Assembly (NCBI RefSeq): GCF_003363135.1
Contig: NZ_QRBB01000002.1
Span: 437,859 to 501,858, forward strand
Direction: 5' to 3'
Length of the DNA stretch: 64,000 nt
Source: Alteriqipengyuania lutimaris
GTDB lineage: Bacteria; Pseudomonadota; Alphaproteobacteria; Sphingomonadales; Sphingomonadaceae
Made by a program: the position numbers and the translations under genes. A model generated the notes under the pieces. The model was not told where the DNA came from, did no database searches, and saw only the letters and a list, made by a program, of their open reading frames with translations. This document shows positions 9,319 to 17,153 of this stretch, piece by piece. Positions within the stretch are counted from its first letter, which is position 1, and each line of letters starts with the position of its first letter.

Positions 9319-9621
9319 TCAGCTTCCGTTCGCAATCCGGTCGCGAAGACTCTGGCTGGCGCGGAAGGTCATGACCCTGCGCGGCGTGATCGGCACTTCG
9401 ACGCCGGTCTTGGGGTTGCGGCCGATCCGCTCCTTCTTGTCGCGCAGGATGAAGCTGCCGAAGCCGGAGATCTTGACGTTCTCCCCCTCCTTCAGCGCAT
9501 CGCACATGTGCGCGAGCACGGATTCGACAAGCGCAAGCGATTCAACCCGGCTGAAGCCGAGCTTGCGGTTGATGGTTTCGGCCAGATCGGCCCTGGTCAG
9601 CGTACCCGCCGAGCGCGACAT
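9319..9621 (-). CDS. ihfA: Integration host factor subunit alpha
   Basis: A nucleoid protein that bends DNA as a heterodimer with IhfB. The 100-residue sequence has the HU/IHF fold: [18 protein letters not shown], the helical dimer segment, then [20 protein letters not shown] and the beta-arm with [18 protein letters not shown], including the Pro that intercalates into DNA. The length is right for IHF alpha. The downstream MerR gene is coupled, and fabH lies upstream on the same strand, so ihfA probably belongs to the rpmF-plsX-fabH transcription block or has its own promoter in the 126-base gap. Confidence 0.95.
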   Translation of the reverse strand: MSRSAGTLTRADLAETINRKLGFSRVESLALVESVLAHMCDALKEGENVKISGFGSFILRDKKERIGRNPKTGVEVPITPRRVMTFRASQSLRDRIANGS

Positions 9622-9692
9622 TGTCTGGGGACCCCCTCTTTCACCATTGCATCGCCAGCCACCTCTTGGTGGTCGCCTAAGGCCTAGCGATA

Positions 9693-9710
9693 ATTGCGCA
9701 ATATCGCAAT
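9693..9710. promoter_or_regulatory. Palindrome between fabH and ihfA, possible operator
   Basis: The 126-base gap between the fabH stop and the ihfA start contains ATTGCGCAAT (9693-9702, a perfect ten-base palindrome) followed by ATCGCAAT, so ATTGCG and CGCAAT also pair across six bases. The stretch is more AT-rich than its surroundings. It could be an operator for the downstream MerR gene or part of the ihfA promoter. There is no direct evidence for either. Confidence 0.3.
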
Positions 9711-9747
9711 TGGGCAGCCCGATTTTTGCCCGGCGCGCGATTCGCGA

Positions 9748-10725
9748 CTACATCCGGACGAGCGAGGCACCCCAGGTGAAGCCGCCGCCCATCGCTTCGA
9801 ACAGCACGAGGTCGCCCAGCTTGATGCGCCCGTCGGCCCGCGCGACGGCGAAGGCCAGCGGAACCGACGCGGCCGATGTGTTGGCGTGCTGGTCGACCGT
9901 GACGATCACCTTTTCGGATGGCAGGCCCAGCTTCTTGGCAGTTCCTTCGAGGATGCGGATGTTGGCCTGGTGCGGCACGACCCAGTCGATATCCGCGACC
10001 GAATGCCCCGCCTTGGCGACCACATCGGTCAGCACCTGCGCCAGATTGACCACTGCATGGCGGAAGACCTCGCGCCCCTTCATCCGAAGGTGGCCGACGG
10101 TCTGCGTGGTCGATGGACCGCCGTCGACATAGAGCAGATCGTGATGGCGGCCATCGGCATGCAGTTGCGAGGTCAGGATACCCGGCCCTTCGCCATCCGC
10201 CACCTCGCCGACATCCTCGGCTTCGAGCACGATGGCGCCCGCACCGTCGCCGAACAGGACGGCGGTGGTGCGATCCTCCCAGTCGAGAATCCGGCTGAAG
10301 GTCTCCGCACCGATCACCAGCGCGCGGCTCCCCTGCCCTGCGCGCAGCATCGCGTCCGCCACGCTCATCGCATAGAGGAAGCCCGAGCACACCGCTGCAA
10401 CGTCGAACGCGGCGCAAGGCCCGCAGCCCAGTGCGGCCTGAACCTTGGTAGCGGTGGCGGGAAAGGTGTTGTCGGGCGTCGCCGTGGCGAGCACGATCAG
10501 GTCGATATCGCCCGGTTCGACGCCCGCATCGGCGAGCGCGGCGCGCGCAGCGTCGGTCGCGAGCGTTGCAGTGGTCTCGCCCTCGCCCGCGATATGACGC
10601 TGGCGGATGCCGGTCCGCTCGACGATCCATTCGTCGCTGGTGTCCAGCTGCTGGGCCAGTTCCCCATTGGGGACGACGCGCGGAGGCAAGGCCTTGCCCG
10701 CGCCACGGATAAGCGAGCGAATCAC
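9748..10725 (-). CDS. fabH: Beta-ketoacyl-ACP synthase III (KAS III)
   Basis: Starts fatty-acid synthesis by condensing acetyl-CoA with malonyl-ACP in the cytoplasm. The 325-residue protein has the thiolase fold. The nucleophile is in [12 protein letters not shown] (Cys113), the catalytic His in [11 protein letters not shown] and the Asn in [14 protein letters not shown], giving the Cys-His-Asn triad. The C-terminal [13 protein letters not shown] is typical. Its start overlaps the plsX stop by four bases, so the two are coupled, which is the standard plsX-fabH arrangement. Confidence 0.97.
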   Translation of the reverse strand: MIRSLIRGAGKALPPRVVPNGELAQQLDTSDEWIVERTGIRQRHIAGEGETTATLATDAARAALADAGVEPGDIDLIVLATATPDNTFPATATKVQAALGCGPCAAFDVAAVCSGFLYAMSVADAMLRAGQGSRALVIGAETFSRILDWEDRTTAVLFGDGAGAIVLEAEDVGEVADGEGPGILTSQLHADGRHHDLLYVDGGPSTTQTVGHLRMKGREVFRHAVVNLAQVLTDVVAKAGHSVADIDWVVPHQANIRILEGTAKKLGLPSEKVIVTVDQHANTSAASVPLAFAVARADGRIKLGDLVLFEAMGGGFTWGASLVRM

Positions 10726-11810
10726 TTGGCTTCGCTCTCGACCTTGCTCGCTGCACCGGCCGCACTCGCGCGGTGGCCGTTCGCCATCAGGCTGTCGCCC
10801 AACTCGCCCAGATCTTCGCCGATCCGCGCGGTGAGGTCTTCCTCCAGCAGGCGGGCGGCAACCGTGACGGCATTGGCCACGCCCTTGGCATTGGCGCTGC
10901 CGTGGCTTTTCACGACCACGCCGTTGAGGCCGAGGAAGACCGCGCCATTGTGGTTGTTGGGGTCGAGATGATGGCGCAGCAGCTCGGTTGCCGGGCGCGA
11001 CACGAGAAATCCGATCTTGGAACGCAGGGAGGATCGGAACGCGGTCTTGAGCAGGTCGGTCACGAAGCGCGCCGATCCTTCGATCGCCTTGAGCGCGATA
11101 TTGCCGGAGAAACCATCGGTCACCACCACGTCGACATCGCCGCGGTTGATCTTGTCGGCTTCCACGAAGCCGTCGAAGTCGATCGCGAGCGTCTTGGCCG
11201 CGCGCAGGTGCTGCGCGGCTTCCTGCACCGCGTCGGTGCCCTTAATGTCTTCGGTGCCGATATTGAGCAGCCGCACGCGCGGGCGCGGCCGGCCGGTTAC
11301 GATTCGCGAATAGGCAGCGCCCATGATCGCGAACTGGACGAGGTTGCGCGCGTCGCACTCGGTGTTCGCACCGAGGTCGAGCATGATGACGTCCTGTTCT
11401 TCGAGCGTGGGCAGCAATGCGGCGAGTGCGGGGCGATCGATCCCGGGAAGCGTGCGCAGCGCGACCTTGCTGATCGCCATGAGAGCGCCGGTATTGCCTG
11501 CGCTGACCGCAGCGCCGGCTTCGCCGCGCTTCACCGCGGCGACCGCTTCGCCCATCGAGGTGCCCTTGGCACGGCGCAGGGCCTGAGAAGGCTTCTCGTC
11601 GCCCGAGATGAGACCGTCGCAATGGCGGATCTCGGCGGCGCCGGCGAGGCCCGGGTGGGCTTCGAGTGCGCGTTCGATGCGCGCCGAATCGCCCATCAGG
11701 AGAAAGCTGAACTTGTCGTGCTGGCGCCGCGCGAGAGCCGCGCCTTCGACCATCACGCGCACGCCTTCATCGCCGCCCATCGCGTCGACAGCGATACGCG
11801 GCAGGCTCAT
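10722..11810 (-). CDS. plsX: Phosphate acyltransferase PlsX
   Basis: Makes acyl-phosphate from acyl-ACP for phospholipid synthesis and acts at the membrane surface. The 362-residue sequence begins [20 protein letters not shown] and contains the family stretches [60 protein letters not shown] and [15 protein letters not shown]. It has a short Ala/Ser-rich tail. It lies 31 bases downstream of rpmF and is coupled to fabH, forming one operon for ribosome, phospholipid and fatty-acid genes. Confidence 0.97.
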   Translation of the reverse strand: MSLPRIAVDAMGGDEGVRVMVEGAALARRQHDKFSFLLMGDSARIERALEAHPGLAGAAEIRHCDGLISGDEKPSQALRRAKGTSMGEAVAAVKRGEAGAAVSAGNTGALMAISKVALRTLPGIDRPALAALLPTLEEQDVIMLDLGANTECDARNLVQFAIMGAAYSRIVTGRPRPRVRLLNIGTEDIKGTDAVQEAAQHLRAAKTLAIDFDGFVEADKINRGDVDVVVTDGFSGNIALKAIEGSARFVTDLLKTAFRSSLRSKIGFLVSRPATELLRHHLDPNNHNGAVFLGLNGVVVKSHGSANAKGVANAVTVAARLLEEDLTARIGEDLGELGDSLMANGHRASAAGAASKVESEAK

Positions 11811-11841
11811 GTCACTCTCCGAGAAATTTCAAGCGGCGCGA

Positions 11842-12021
11842 TCAGAGACCGACGGCGACGACTTCGCGGCCGTTGTAGTAACCGCAATGCGAGCACAGAT
11901 TGTGCGGACGCTTCAATTCGCCGCAATTGTTGCATTCGTGGAAGGCTTCGACCTTCAGCGAATCATGCGAGCGCCGATTGCCCCGGCGATGCGGCGATAC
12001 TTTTCTCTTTGGGACAGCCAT
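11842..12021 (-). CDS. rpmF: 50S ribosomal protein L32
   Basis: A 59-residue basic protein: [19 protein letters not shown], then the zinc ribbon with CNNCGE and CSHCGYY (four Cys in two pairs), ending GREVVAVGL. All four zinc-binding cysteines are kept, so this is the zinc-dependent form. It leads the rpmF-plsX-fabH operon, and the 220 bases before it (to the MAPEG gene) must hold the promoter. That stretch contains AT-rich DNA (TTTAAAATCGTAACTTG on the plus strand near 12045) but no clear box I would call. Confidence 0.95.
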   Translation of the reverse strand: MAVPKRKVSPHRRGNRRSHDSLKVEAFHECNNCGELKRPHNLCSHCGYYNGREVVAVGL

Positions 12022-12241
12022 GGCGGCACCTGTTCTAAGCGTTTAAAATCGTAACTTGTGAGCCGCCTTAGGCGAGGGCAAAGGCCTGCACAACGGCTAT
12101 GTCGTGCGGCGCTCATGCTCCGTCAATGGCGGAAGAGGCGCGCTCTATACCGATTTTGCGATGCGATGCAACCATTGTTGGCGCTTGGCGCGCTCAAACC
12201 ATGCGATAGAAGGCGTGAGGCACGGCTATTCGCGAGGGGGA

Positions 12242-12646
12242 ATGGAAATGGAATTCGTTTTGCCGGTGTCGCTCACCAGCGCGGGCATGTTCGGGCTGCT
12301 CGCGCTGTGGCTGGCGGTGCGCGCGGGACGCGCGCGGCTGAAAGCGCGGGTGGGTCACGGCGATGGTGGCGATGCGCTTCTGGCCCGGCGAATGCGCGCT
12401 CAGATCAACTTCGTCGAGACCGCGCCCTTCGTGCTGGCGCTGATCATCGTGATCGACCTTGCGGGACGCGGCAGCGGGTGGCTGGCCCCGGTCGCGGTAG
12501 TGTTCGTGATCGGGCGCGTGCTGCACGGTTTCGGGATGGATGCCGAGAAAGGCGGCTGGCCGCGGCAGGCGGGCATTGCGATCACCATGCTGACCCTGCT
12601 GGGGTTGAGCGTAGTAGCGGTGCTGGTGGGGCTGCGAGTGCTCTGA
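12242..12646 (+). CDS. MAPEG-family inner-membrane protein
   Basis: A 134-residue protein with four hydrophobic segments (roughly 8-28, 55-75, 80-97 and 108-132) and the MAPEG signature region RRMRAQINFVETAPFVL, where Asn and Glu are family landmarks, followed by FVIGRVLHGFGM. Members bind glutathione or related thiols in the membrane, but bacterial short forms are mostly uncharacterised. The first of two close ATGs (12242, 12248) is used. Upstream of it is an open frame with no coding character, so a start further 5' is unlikely. Confidence 0.82.
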   Translation: MEMEFVLPVSLTSAGMFGLLALWLAVRAGRARLKARVGHGDGGDALLARRMRAQINFVETAPFVLALIIVIDLAGRGSGWLAPVAVVFVIGRVLHGFGMDAEKGGWPRQAGIAITMLTLLGLSVVAVLVGLRVL

Positions 12647-12675
12647 ACGCGATGCGGTAAGTGTCAGCGCGTTGG

Positions 12676-13320
12676 CTAACCCTCCAGCGCCGCATCGCCC
12701 ACGAAGGGATTGCTCCGCCGCTCTTGCCCGAAGGTGCTCGTCGGCCCGTGCCCGGGAATGAAGGTGACGTCGTCGCCCAGCGGCCACAGCTTCTGCGTGA
12801 TCGCATCGATCAGGCTCTGGTGATCGCTCATCGGGAAATCGGTGCGACCGATGCTGCCCTGGAACAGCACGTCGCCCACGATCGCGAACTTGCGGTCGCG
12901 GTTGAAGAAGATCACGTGACCCGGCGTGTGGCCCGGGCAGTGGATCACTTCGAGGGTGAGATTGCCGACGGTGACGGTGTCGCCATCCTCCAGCCAGCGG
13001 TCGGGCTCGAAACTCGCGGCTTCCATCTGGAAGCGTGCGCCGTCTTCGTCGAGCCGGCTGATCCAGAACCGGTCCGCCTCGTGCGGGCCTTCGATCGGCA
13101 GGCCCAGCTCCTTCGCCAGCATCCCCGCCTGCCCGCAATGGTCGAGATGGCCGTGGGTGATGAGGATCTTCTCCAGCTCCACGCCCGCCTTGGCGACGCC
13201 GGCCTTCAACCTGTCGAGATCGCCGCCCGGATCGACCAGCGCCGCCTTGTTCGTCTCGGTGCACCAGATCAGCGAGCAGTTCTGCTGCAGCGGGGTCACC
13301 GGAAGGATCGCGGCTTTCAT
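12676..13320 (-). CDS. Metallo-beta-lactamase-fold hydrolase, glyoxalase II / YcbL-like
   Basis: A 214-residue cytoplasmic enzyme with the binuclear metal motif ITHGHLDHCGQAG (H-x-H-x-D-H), a second His in VIHCPGHTPGHVIFF, Asp in AIVGDVLFQGSIGRTDFP and the last His in FIPGHGPTST. The short length and the GRTDFP segment match YcbL-type glyoxalase II-like thioesterases rather than full GloB, which has an extra helical C-terminus. The likely substrate is S-lactoylglutathione or another thioester (inference). The ATG at 13318-13320 begins MKAAILPVTPLQQN, a typical start. The open frame further upstream is not protein-like. Confidence 0.9.
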   Translation of the reverse strand: MKAAILPVTPLQQNCSLIWCTETNKAALVDPGGDLDRLKAGVAKAGVELEKILITHGHLDHCGQAGMLAKELGLPIEGPHEADRFWISRLDEDGARFQMEAASFEPDRWLEDGDTVTVGNLTLEVIHCPGHTPGHVIFFNRDRKFAIVGDVLFQGSIGRTDFPMSDHQSLIDAITQKLWPLGDDVTFIPGHGPTSTFGQERRSNPFVGDAALEG

Positions 13321-13439
13321 CGGCGAAGGTGGGGAGGCAGTGTTGGTCACGGTCATGGAGTGGAGATGGAACACCGATGGACCGGTGGCAAGGGCAGCGA
13401 TAGCCTCGGGCAAAGCGTAAGGGAGGAGACGGCCCGCCA

Positions 13440-13641
13440 TGAAATCGCATTTCATCCAGTTCGCAGAACCGGGTTCGCTCGCGCTCGCCGCCTGCCAGTC
13501 GGCCGCGCTGCGCCGCCCGTCGCCTCGAGGACCAGCGAGGCGCAGCGCGCTGCCCTTGCCGAAACCGACGAGGACGTAGCGCGAGTCACCGAATACATGG
13601 TTTCGCTGCAAGACCCTGACCACCGCCTGCCGCCCTCCTGA
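13440..13641 (+). pseudogene. Possible frameshifted small lipoprotein gene
   Basis: The stretch 13321-13691 contains no intact gene. An ATG at 13440 has a good ribosome site (AAGGGAGGAG, ~9-11 bases upstream) and starts MKSHFIQFAEPGSLALAAC, which ends in a lipobox-like LAAC although Glu and Pro spoil the hydrophobic helix. That frame ends after 46 codons in Arg/Pro-rich sequence at the TAG near 13578-13580. The frame +1 from it instead gives the protein-like AALAETDEDVARVTEYMVSL up to the TGA at 13639-13641. Joining the two would yield a ~65-residue lipoprotein, so I read this as a small gene broken by an indel in the GC-rich stretch 13505-13540. Confidence 0.35.
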
Positions 13642-13691
13642 TTAAGGCGCACCGACGCTGCAATCGGCCACAAGCAGTCGCTCGCCCGTAC

Positions 13692-14840
13692 TTATCGCGA
13701 GGGCCACTTCCACTCTGGCCTGCCGCGCGCGGGAATGACGGTTTCACCCATTTCCTTGCGAAGCTCGATCGAATGGCTTTCCGGATGCTTTTCAAGCTCG
13801 GCGACCAGCCTCGCCGAATGCGAGACGACGATGATCTGGCAGCGCTGCGATGCCTTTACGAGGAGGCTCGCCAGAGGATCGAGGAGGTCTGGATGAAGGC
13901 TGGCCTCTGGCTCGTTCAGGATCATCAGTTCGGGCGGACGAGGCGAGAGCAGAGCGGCGGCGAGGAGTACGTAGCGAAGCGTGCCGTCCGACAGCTCCGA
14001 CGCCACCAATGGGCGCAGCAGACCATGCTGCTGCATCTGTATCTCGAACCTGTCGCTGACCGACAGGACCGCCCCATCGAACGCGTCCGCGATCGTCTGT
14101 TCGAGTGTCTCCGCATCGCCGATTTCGAAGATCGTCTGGATGGCCGCCCCGATATCCGACCCGTCGCTGGCGAGCACCGGGGTGAAGGTGCCCACTTGCG
14201 CGCGCCTTGCCGGGGCGTCGACGTCGGTGCGCAGGTTGTCGTAGAAACGCCACGCACGCATCCGGTCGCGCAGCAGCAACAGTTCGAGACCATCGGCGGA
14301 ATTCGCGCAATGCGTCATCATGCTGTCGAAAGCCGTGAGATCGCCGAAGCTGTCGCACCAGGCCCCCGTTTCGGCGCTGCGCACCTGGACACCGTGACCG
14401 CGCCTGGCCGCAACGACGTTTGCTCGGCCATAGGTTTCGCCGACCCAGACGGCTTCCACCTTGATCTCGGGATCATGACCGAAGCGGGTGCGGGAAGGGG
14501 TCGGCAGGCCAAGATCGATGGCGTAGCCAAAGTCATCCGAAGAAAAGCCGAGCTTGAGGCTGACGGGGCCGCTTCGCACCGTCCCCTGAACCGGCTGCTC
14601 TCCCTCGCGCATCGCCCGGCTGAACTTTTCGGGGCCGGCCCACAGCGTCGATGTCAAACCGCCTTCTGCAGCAAGAGCTGCGATCGCACGCCCTTCGGCG
14701 ACGTCGGCCAGCAGCTTGAGCGCCCGATACAGGCTCGTCTTCCCGCTACCGTTAGCGCCGGTCACGATGTTGATTGGACCCAGCGCTATCGTGACATCCC
14801 GCAGGGAACGATACCCGGAGACGGCAAGAGAATTGATCAT
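13692..14840 (-). CDS. AAA-family ATPase (ABC-like, SMC/RecF head type), orphan
   Basis: A 382-residue ATPase that starts MINSLAVSGYRSLRDV. Walker A is TGANGSGKTSLYRAL. The ABC-signature region is SELSDGTLRYVLLAAAL and Walker B is PPELMILNEPEASLHPDLL, followed by VVSHSARLVAEL. There is no coiled-coil arm of length and no TOPRIM nuclease, so it resembles the small predicted ATPases of the AAA_21/COG4637 type rather than full OLD proteins. Walker B reads NEPE where the usual pattern is DEPE. ATGs at 14840 and 14852 are both possible. It lies 82 bases downstream of the S24 repressor on the same strand and may be co-transcribed with it. The function is unknown. Confidence 0.8.
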   Translation of the reverse strand: MINSLAVSGYRSLRDVTIALGPINIVTGANGSGKTSLYRALKLLADVAEGRAIAALAAEGGLTSTLWAGPEKFSRAMREGEQPVQGTVRSGPVSLKLGFSSDDFGYAIDLGLPTPSRTRFGHDPEIKVEAVWVGETYGRANVVAARRGHGVQVRSAETGAWCDSFGDLTAFDSMMTHCANSADGLELLLLRDRMRAWRFYDNLRTDVDAPARRAQVGTFTPVLASDGSDIGAAIQTIFEIGDAETLEQTIADAFDGAVLSVSDRFEIQMQQHGLLRPLVASELSDGTLRYVLLAAALLSPRPPELMILNEPEASLHPDLLDPLASLLVKASQRCQIIVVSHSARLVAELEKHPESHSIELRKEMGETVIPARGRPEWKWPSR

Positions 14841-14922
14841 GCCGGCCAGCATAAACGGCCGCTCGCCGTTTGCGATAGCCTCGCGTTGAAGGATGGCATC
14901 CGGCTGCCCGGAACGAACGCCC

Positions 14923-15618
14923 CTATAGTCGCCCGCTCTTCCACACGACCCGGCCCAGCACCTCGACCTCGTCAAGCGACACCTCCACCGGCGGATAGGC
15001 GAGGTTCTGGCTGAGCAGCGCGATCCGGCCCGCCCCCGCGCTCGCCAGCCGTTTGACCATCAGCGTGTCGCCCAGCCGCACGACGTGGACGCCGTCGCGC
15101 TCGAACCGCGACCCGCGATCGACGAGGATCTCGTCTCCGTGGCGCAGCAGCGGTTCCATCGAATCGCCTTCCACGGTGAGGGCGGAAAGCATCTTGGGGT
15201 CGAAGCCGTTCTCGCGCAGCCAGCGGCCCGAGAAGCCGAAATTGTCGAATGGCGCCTCGCCCCCCGCGAACTGCCCCGGCCCGGCCGCGGCAGCGAGCGA
15301 GAGGCGGGGGATGGCGTGGAAATCCTCGTCGTTGGCAGCGGCGCCGCGTAGCGTGTAGGATTTTTCCCCTGAGCCCTCGAATGCGCCGCCCAGTTCGCTT
15401 TCATCGACTCCGAAGAATTCGGCCAGAGTACGCCGATCCTGCTCCTCCAGCTTGCGCGGGCTCCCCTTGCGGATGAACTGCTGGAGATAGCTGGAATTGC
15501 GCCCGATAAGCGCGGAAAGCCCGGCAAGACTGGCCCCCCGCCCCTTGGCCAGCTGGAGCAGCCGCTCGCGTGCGGGGTCGCTTGCGTCGGCAGATACGGA
15601 TGTAGGACGTTCGTTCAT
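14923..15618 (-). CDS. S24/LexA-type self-cleaving repressor
   Basis: A 231-residue protein. Residues 12-75 form a helix-turn-helix region (GRGASLAGLSALIGRNSSYLQ QFIRKGSPRKL). A linker leads to an AAAAGPG site (Ala112-Gly113 is the likely cleavage bond), and the C-terminal S24 peptidase has VEGDSMEPLLRHGDEILVDR (nucleophile Ser153) and DTLMVKR (general base Lys189). This is the layout of phage CI and LexA-like repressors that cut themselves on RecA activation. It is not canonical LexA, whose HTH differs. The promoter lies right upstream with its start point only a few bases before the ATG, so the message may be leaderless. It faces a tiny gene at 15720. Confidence 0.88.
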   Translation of the reverse strand: MNERPTSVSADASDPARERLLQLAKGRGASLAGLSALIGRNSSYLQQFIRKGSPRKLEEQDRRTLAEFFGVDESELGGAFEGSGEKSYTLRGAAANDEDFHAIPRLSLAAAAGPGQFAGGEAPFDNFGFSGRWLRENGFDPKMLSALTVEGDSMEPLLRHGDEILVDRGSRFERDGVHVVRLGDTLMVKRLASAGAGRIALLSQNLAYPPVEVSLDEVEVLGRVVWKSGRL

Positions 15619-15627
15619 ACGCAATTC

Positions 15628-15660
15628 CCTATACAAAAGATTTTTCCTAGACAAGTAGGA
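15628..15660 (-). promoter_or_regulatory. Promoter and possible operator of the S24 repressor gene
   Basis: Reading on the minus strand there is TTGTCT (15654-15649) and TATAGG (15633-15628) about 15 bases apart, a plausible -35/-10 pair ten bases before the ATG at 15618. The -35 overlaps an inverted repeat TCCTA-N6-TAGGA (15645-15660). CCTATACAA and CCTAGACAA on the plus strand form a direct repeat, one copy on each promoter element. This would let the repressor bind its own promoter. The stretch is clearly AT-rich compared with its neighbours. Confidence 0.45.
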
Positions 15661-15719
15661 TTTCGCAGGCGAGCAATCCTTCACCGCGGCGACGAATCGA
15701 TCTTGAGTGAGGGAAAAAT

Positions 15720-15920
15720 ATGCTGATTCGAAGGATAGAGAAATTCCTGCGTGAGTTCGACATGCCCGCAACGAAGTTCGGGCGGCTGGCGACCCACGAT
15801 CCGCGCTTCGTGCTCGACCTGCGCAATGGCCGCATGCCGCGTTCGGGGACCGAGCGCCGCGTCGACGGCTTCATGGAAGAATGGCGTGCGAATGTGGGGG
15901 AGCCGCAGCATGCACAGTGA
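15720..15920 (+). CDS. Small helical protein divergent from the S24 repressor, hypothetical
   Basis: A 66-residue basic protein (MLIRRIEKFLREFDMPATKF then GRLATHDPRFVLDLRNGRMP and a C-terminal helix with VDGFMEEW). The pattern KFGRLATHDPRFVLDLRNGR looks like a short helix-turn-helix in which MPATKFGRLA and PRFVLDLRNG would be the two helices, similar to Cro-like proteins. This is inference. The start has GAGGGA seven bases upstream. It is divergent from the repressor with a shared 100-base control region and overlaps the next gene by 11 bases. Confidence 0.6.
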   Translation: MLIRRIEKFLREFDMPATKFGRLATHDPRFVLDLRNGRMPRSGTERRVDGFMEEWRANVGEPQHAQ

Positions 15921-16278
15921 AGCTCTGCCCGCGCCCGCCCCTTCCGCCGCTCGCCGCGGCCATGCCGGAAGGCTCGAAGCCGCGCTCATCGCGCTCGCGG
16001 GCGGGCACGGGCACGTGTTCGACCACCGCGAGCGCGGCTGGGCGAGCATCACCTTCGCCGGCGCGCGCCACACGCTGCGGATCACCTTCGACACGCCGCA
16101 AGCGATCGAGGGGGGCGAGGCGCTGATCGCAGAGCTTCCCGATCACGAATTCGCGCTGCCCGGGCGGCTGGTGGCCGATGCCACGGTGAGCGCGGTGGAT
16201 CACGTACAGGCAGCGGCCGACGGTTCGGGCCCGCGCCTCACCGTCACCTGCGAATTGCTGCTGCTCGACGATGCGTGA
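15910..16278 (+). CDS. Hypothetical cytoplasmic protein
   Basis: A 122-residue protein with no signal peptide and no known motif that I recognise. After an Ala/Pro-rich N-terminus (1-22), it alternates short beta-like segments (HVFDHRERGWASITFAGARH, TLRITFDTPQAI, HEFALPGRLVADATVSAVDH, RLTVTCELLLLDDA), suggesting a small beta-rich fold. It overlaps the preceding small gene by 11 bases, so the two are probably translated together under the control of the S24 repressor region. Confidence 0.6.
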   Translation: MHSEALPAPAPSAARRGHAGRLEAALIALAGGHGHVFDHRERGWASITFAGARHTLRITFDTPQAIEGGEALIAELPDHEFALPGRLVADATVSAVDHVQAAADGSGPRLTVTCELLLLDDA

Positions 16279-16412
16279 GGCCCGCGTGCGCGTGCGGCGG
16301 GAAATCTCTTTCCCCTGGACACTGTGTCAGGTGTGTCAGCGGACGTATTCGCTTCCACCTTCCTCGGTCCGGCGATAATCTCGCCCATCGCATTGGCGGG
16401 GGAGATATCGTC

Positions 16413-17138
16413 ATGAATGGAAAGCTTTTTCCGGTCCGACTCGCGGCGCCGGCATGTCTGGCCCTCGGGAGTGGCGGTTCGCTGGCGGCGCAGGATCTCG
16501 AAGCGCAGGAGATCGTCGTCTCCGGCTCGCGCATCGAGCAGGACGACTATTCGGACGCAATGCCCGCCGTCGGCCTGCGGCGACCGGCCGATTTCCTCGT
16601 CCAGTCGGTCGTCATACGTGGCGATACGCGCGATCAGGCCGAGCGCCGCCGGGAGATCCGCTCGATGCTCTCCGATGCGGTGCGCCGCGCCAGTGCAGCC
16701 GGAGTCGAACTGGCGTATGGCGACTACATCCTGACCACGTTGACGCCGGCCAATCTCGAGCAAATCGCGCTCCAGAACGACAATCGCCCCGATAGCGAGC
16801 GGGTGGTGTTCCTGGTCAAGGCGCGGCTCGCCGGGACTCAGTCGGGCGAGCAGGCCGAGGCGCAGATCGCGCGCTTCATCGAGTCGGTGCCCGAGGTGGG
16901 GCGTGCGCAGATGGACGAATGGGGCGATTCGACGCTCTCGATCGTCGGGCCGGACAGCTATCGCCCGCAGATCGCCGAACGGATCGCGCAGGACTCCGCA
17001 GAAATGGCGCGACGCATGGGCGATGGCTACGCGGTCGAGGTCGAAGGCCTCAACATGCCGGTGCAGTGGGCGCGATCGGGGCCGGGCGAGGTGCTGCTTT
17101 ACATCCCCTACCGGCTGATGATCGTCCCCCGGCCCTGA
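16413..17138 (+). CDS. Exported periplasmic protein of unknown function with a TonB-box-like start
   Basis: A 241-residue protein with a signal peptide (residues 1-26, ending SLAAQ). The mature start reads AQEIVVSGSRIEQDDY, which is close to the TonB box and plug start of sphingomonad outer-membrane receptors (EIVVTGSRI). The rest is not a receptor: it is too short for a barrel and reads as a soluble alpha/beta protein (FLVQSVVIRGDTRDQAERR, VVFLVKARLAGTQSG, YAVEVEGLNMPVQW, EVLLYIPYRLMIVP). A weak similarity to SIMPL/DUF541 proteins is possible. The ATG at 16413 is preceded by GGGGGAG. A 134-base non-coding gap separates it from the previous gene. Confidence 0.7.
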   Translation: MNGKLFPVRLAAPACLALGSGGSLAAQDLEAQEIVVSGSRIEQDDYSDAMPAVGLRRPADFLVQSVVIRGDTRDQAERRREIRSMLSDAVRRASAAGVELAYGDYILTTLTPANLEQIALQNDNRPDSERVVFLVKARLAGTQSGEQAEAQIARFIESVPEVGRAQMDEWGDSTLSIVGPDSYRPQIAERIAQDSAEMARRMGDGYAVEVEGLNMPVQWARSGPGEVLLYIPYRLMIVPRP

Positions 17139-17153
17139 TCCCGGCCTGCCCGG

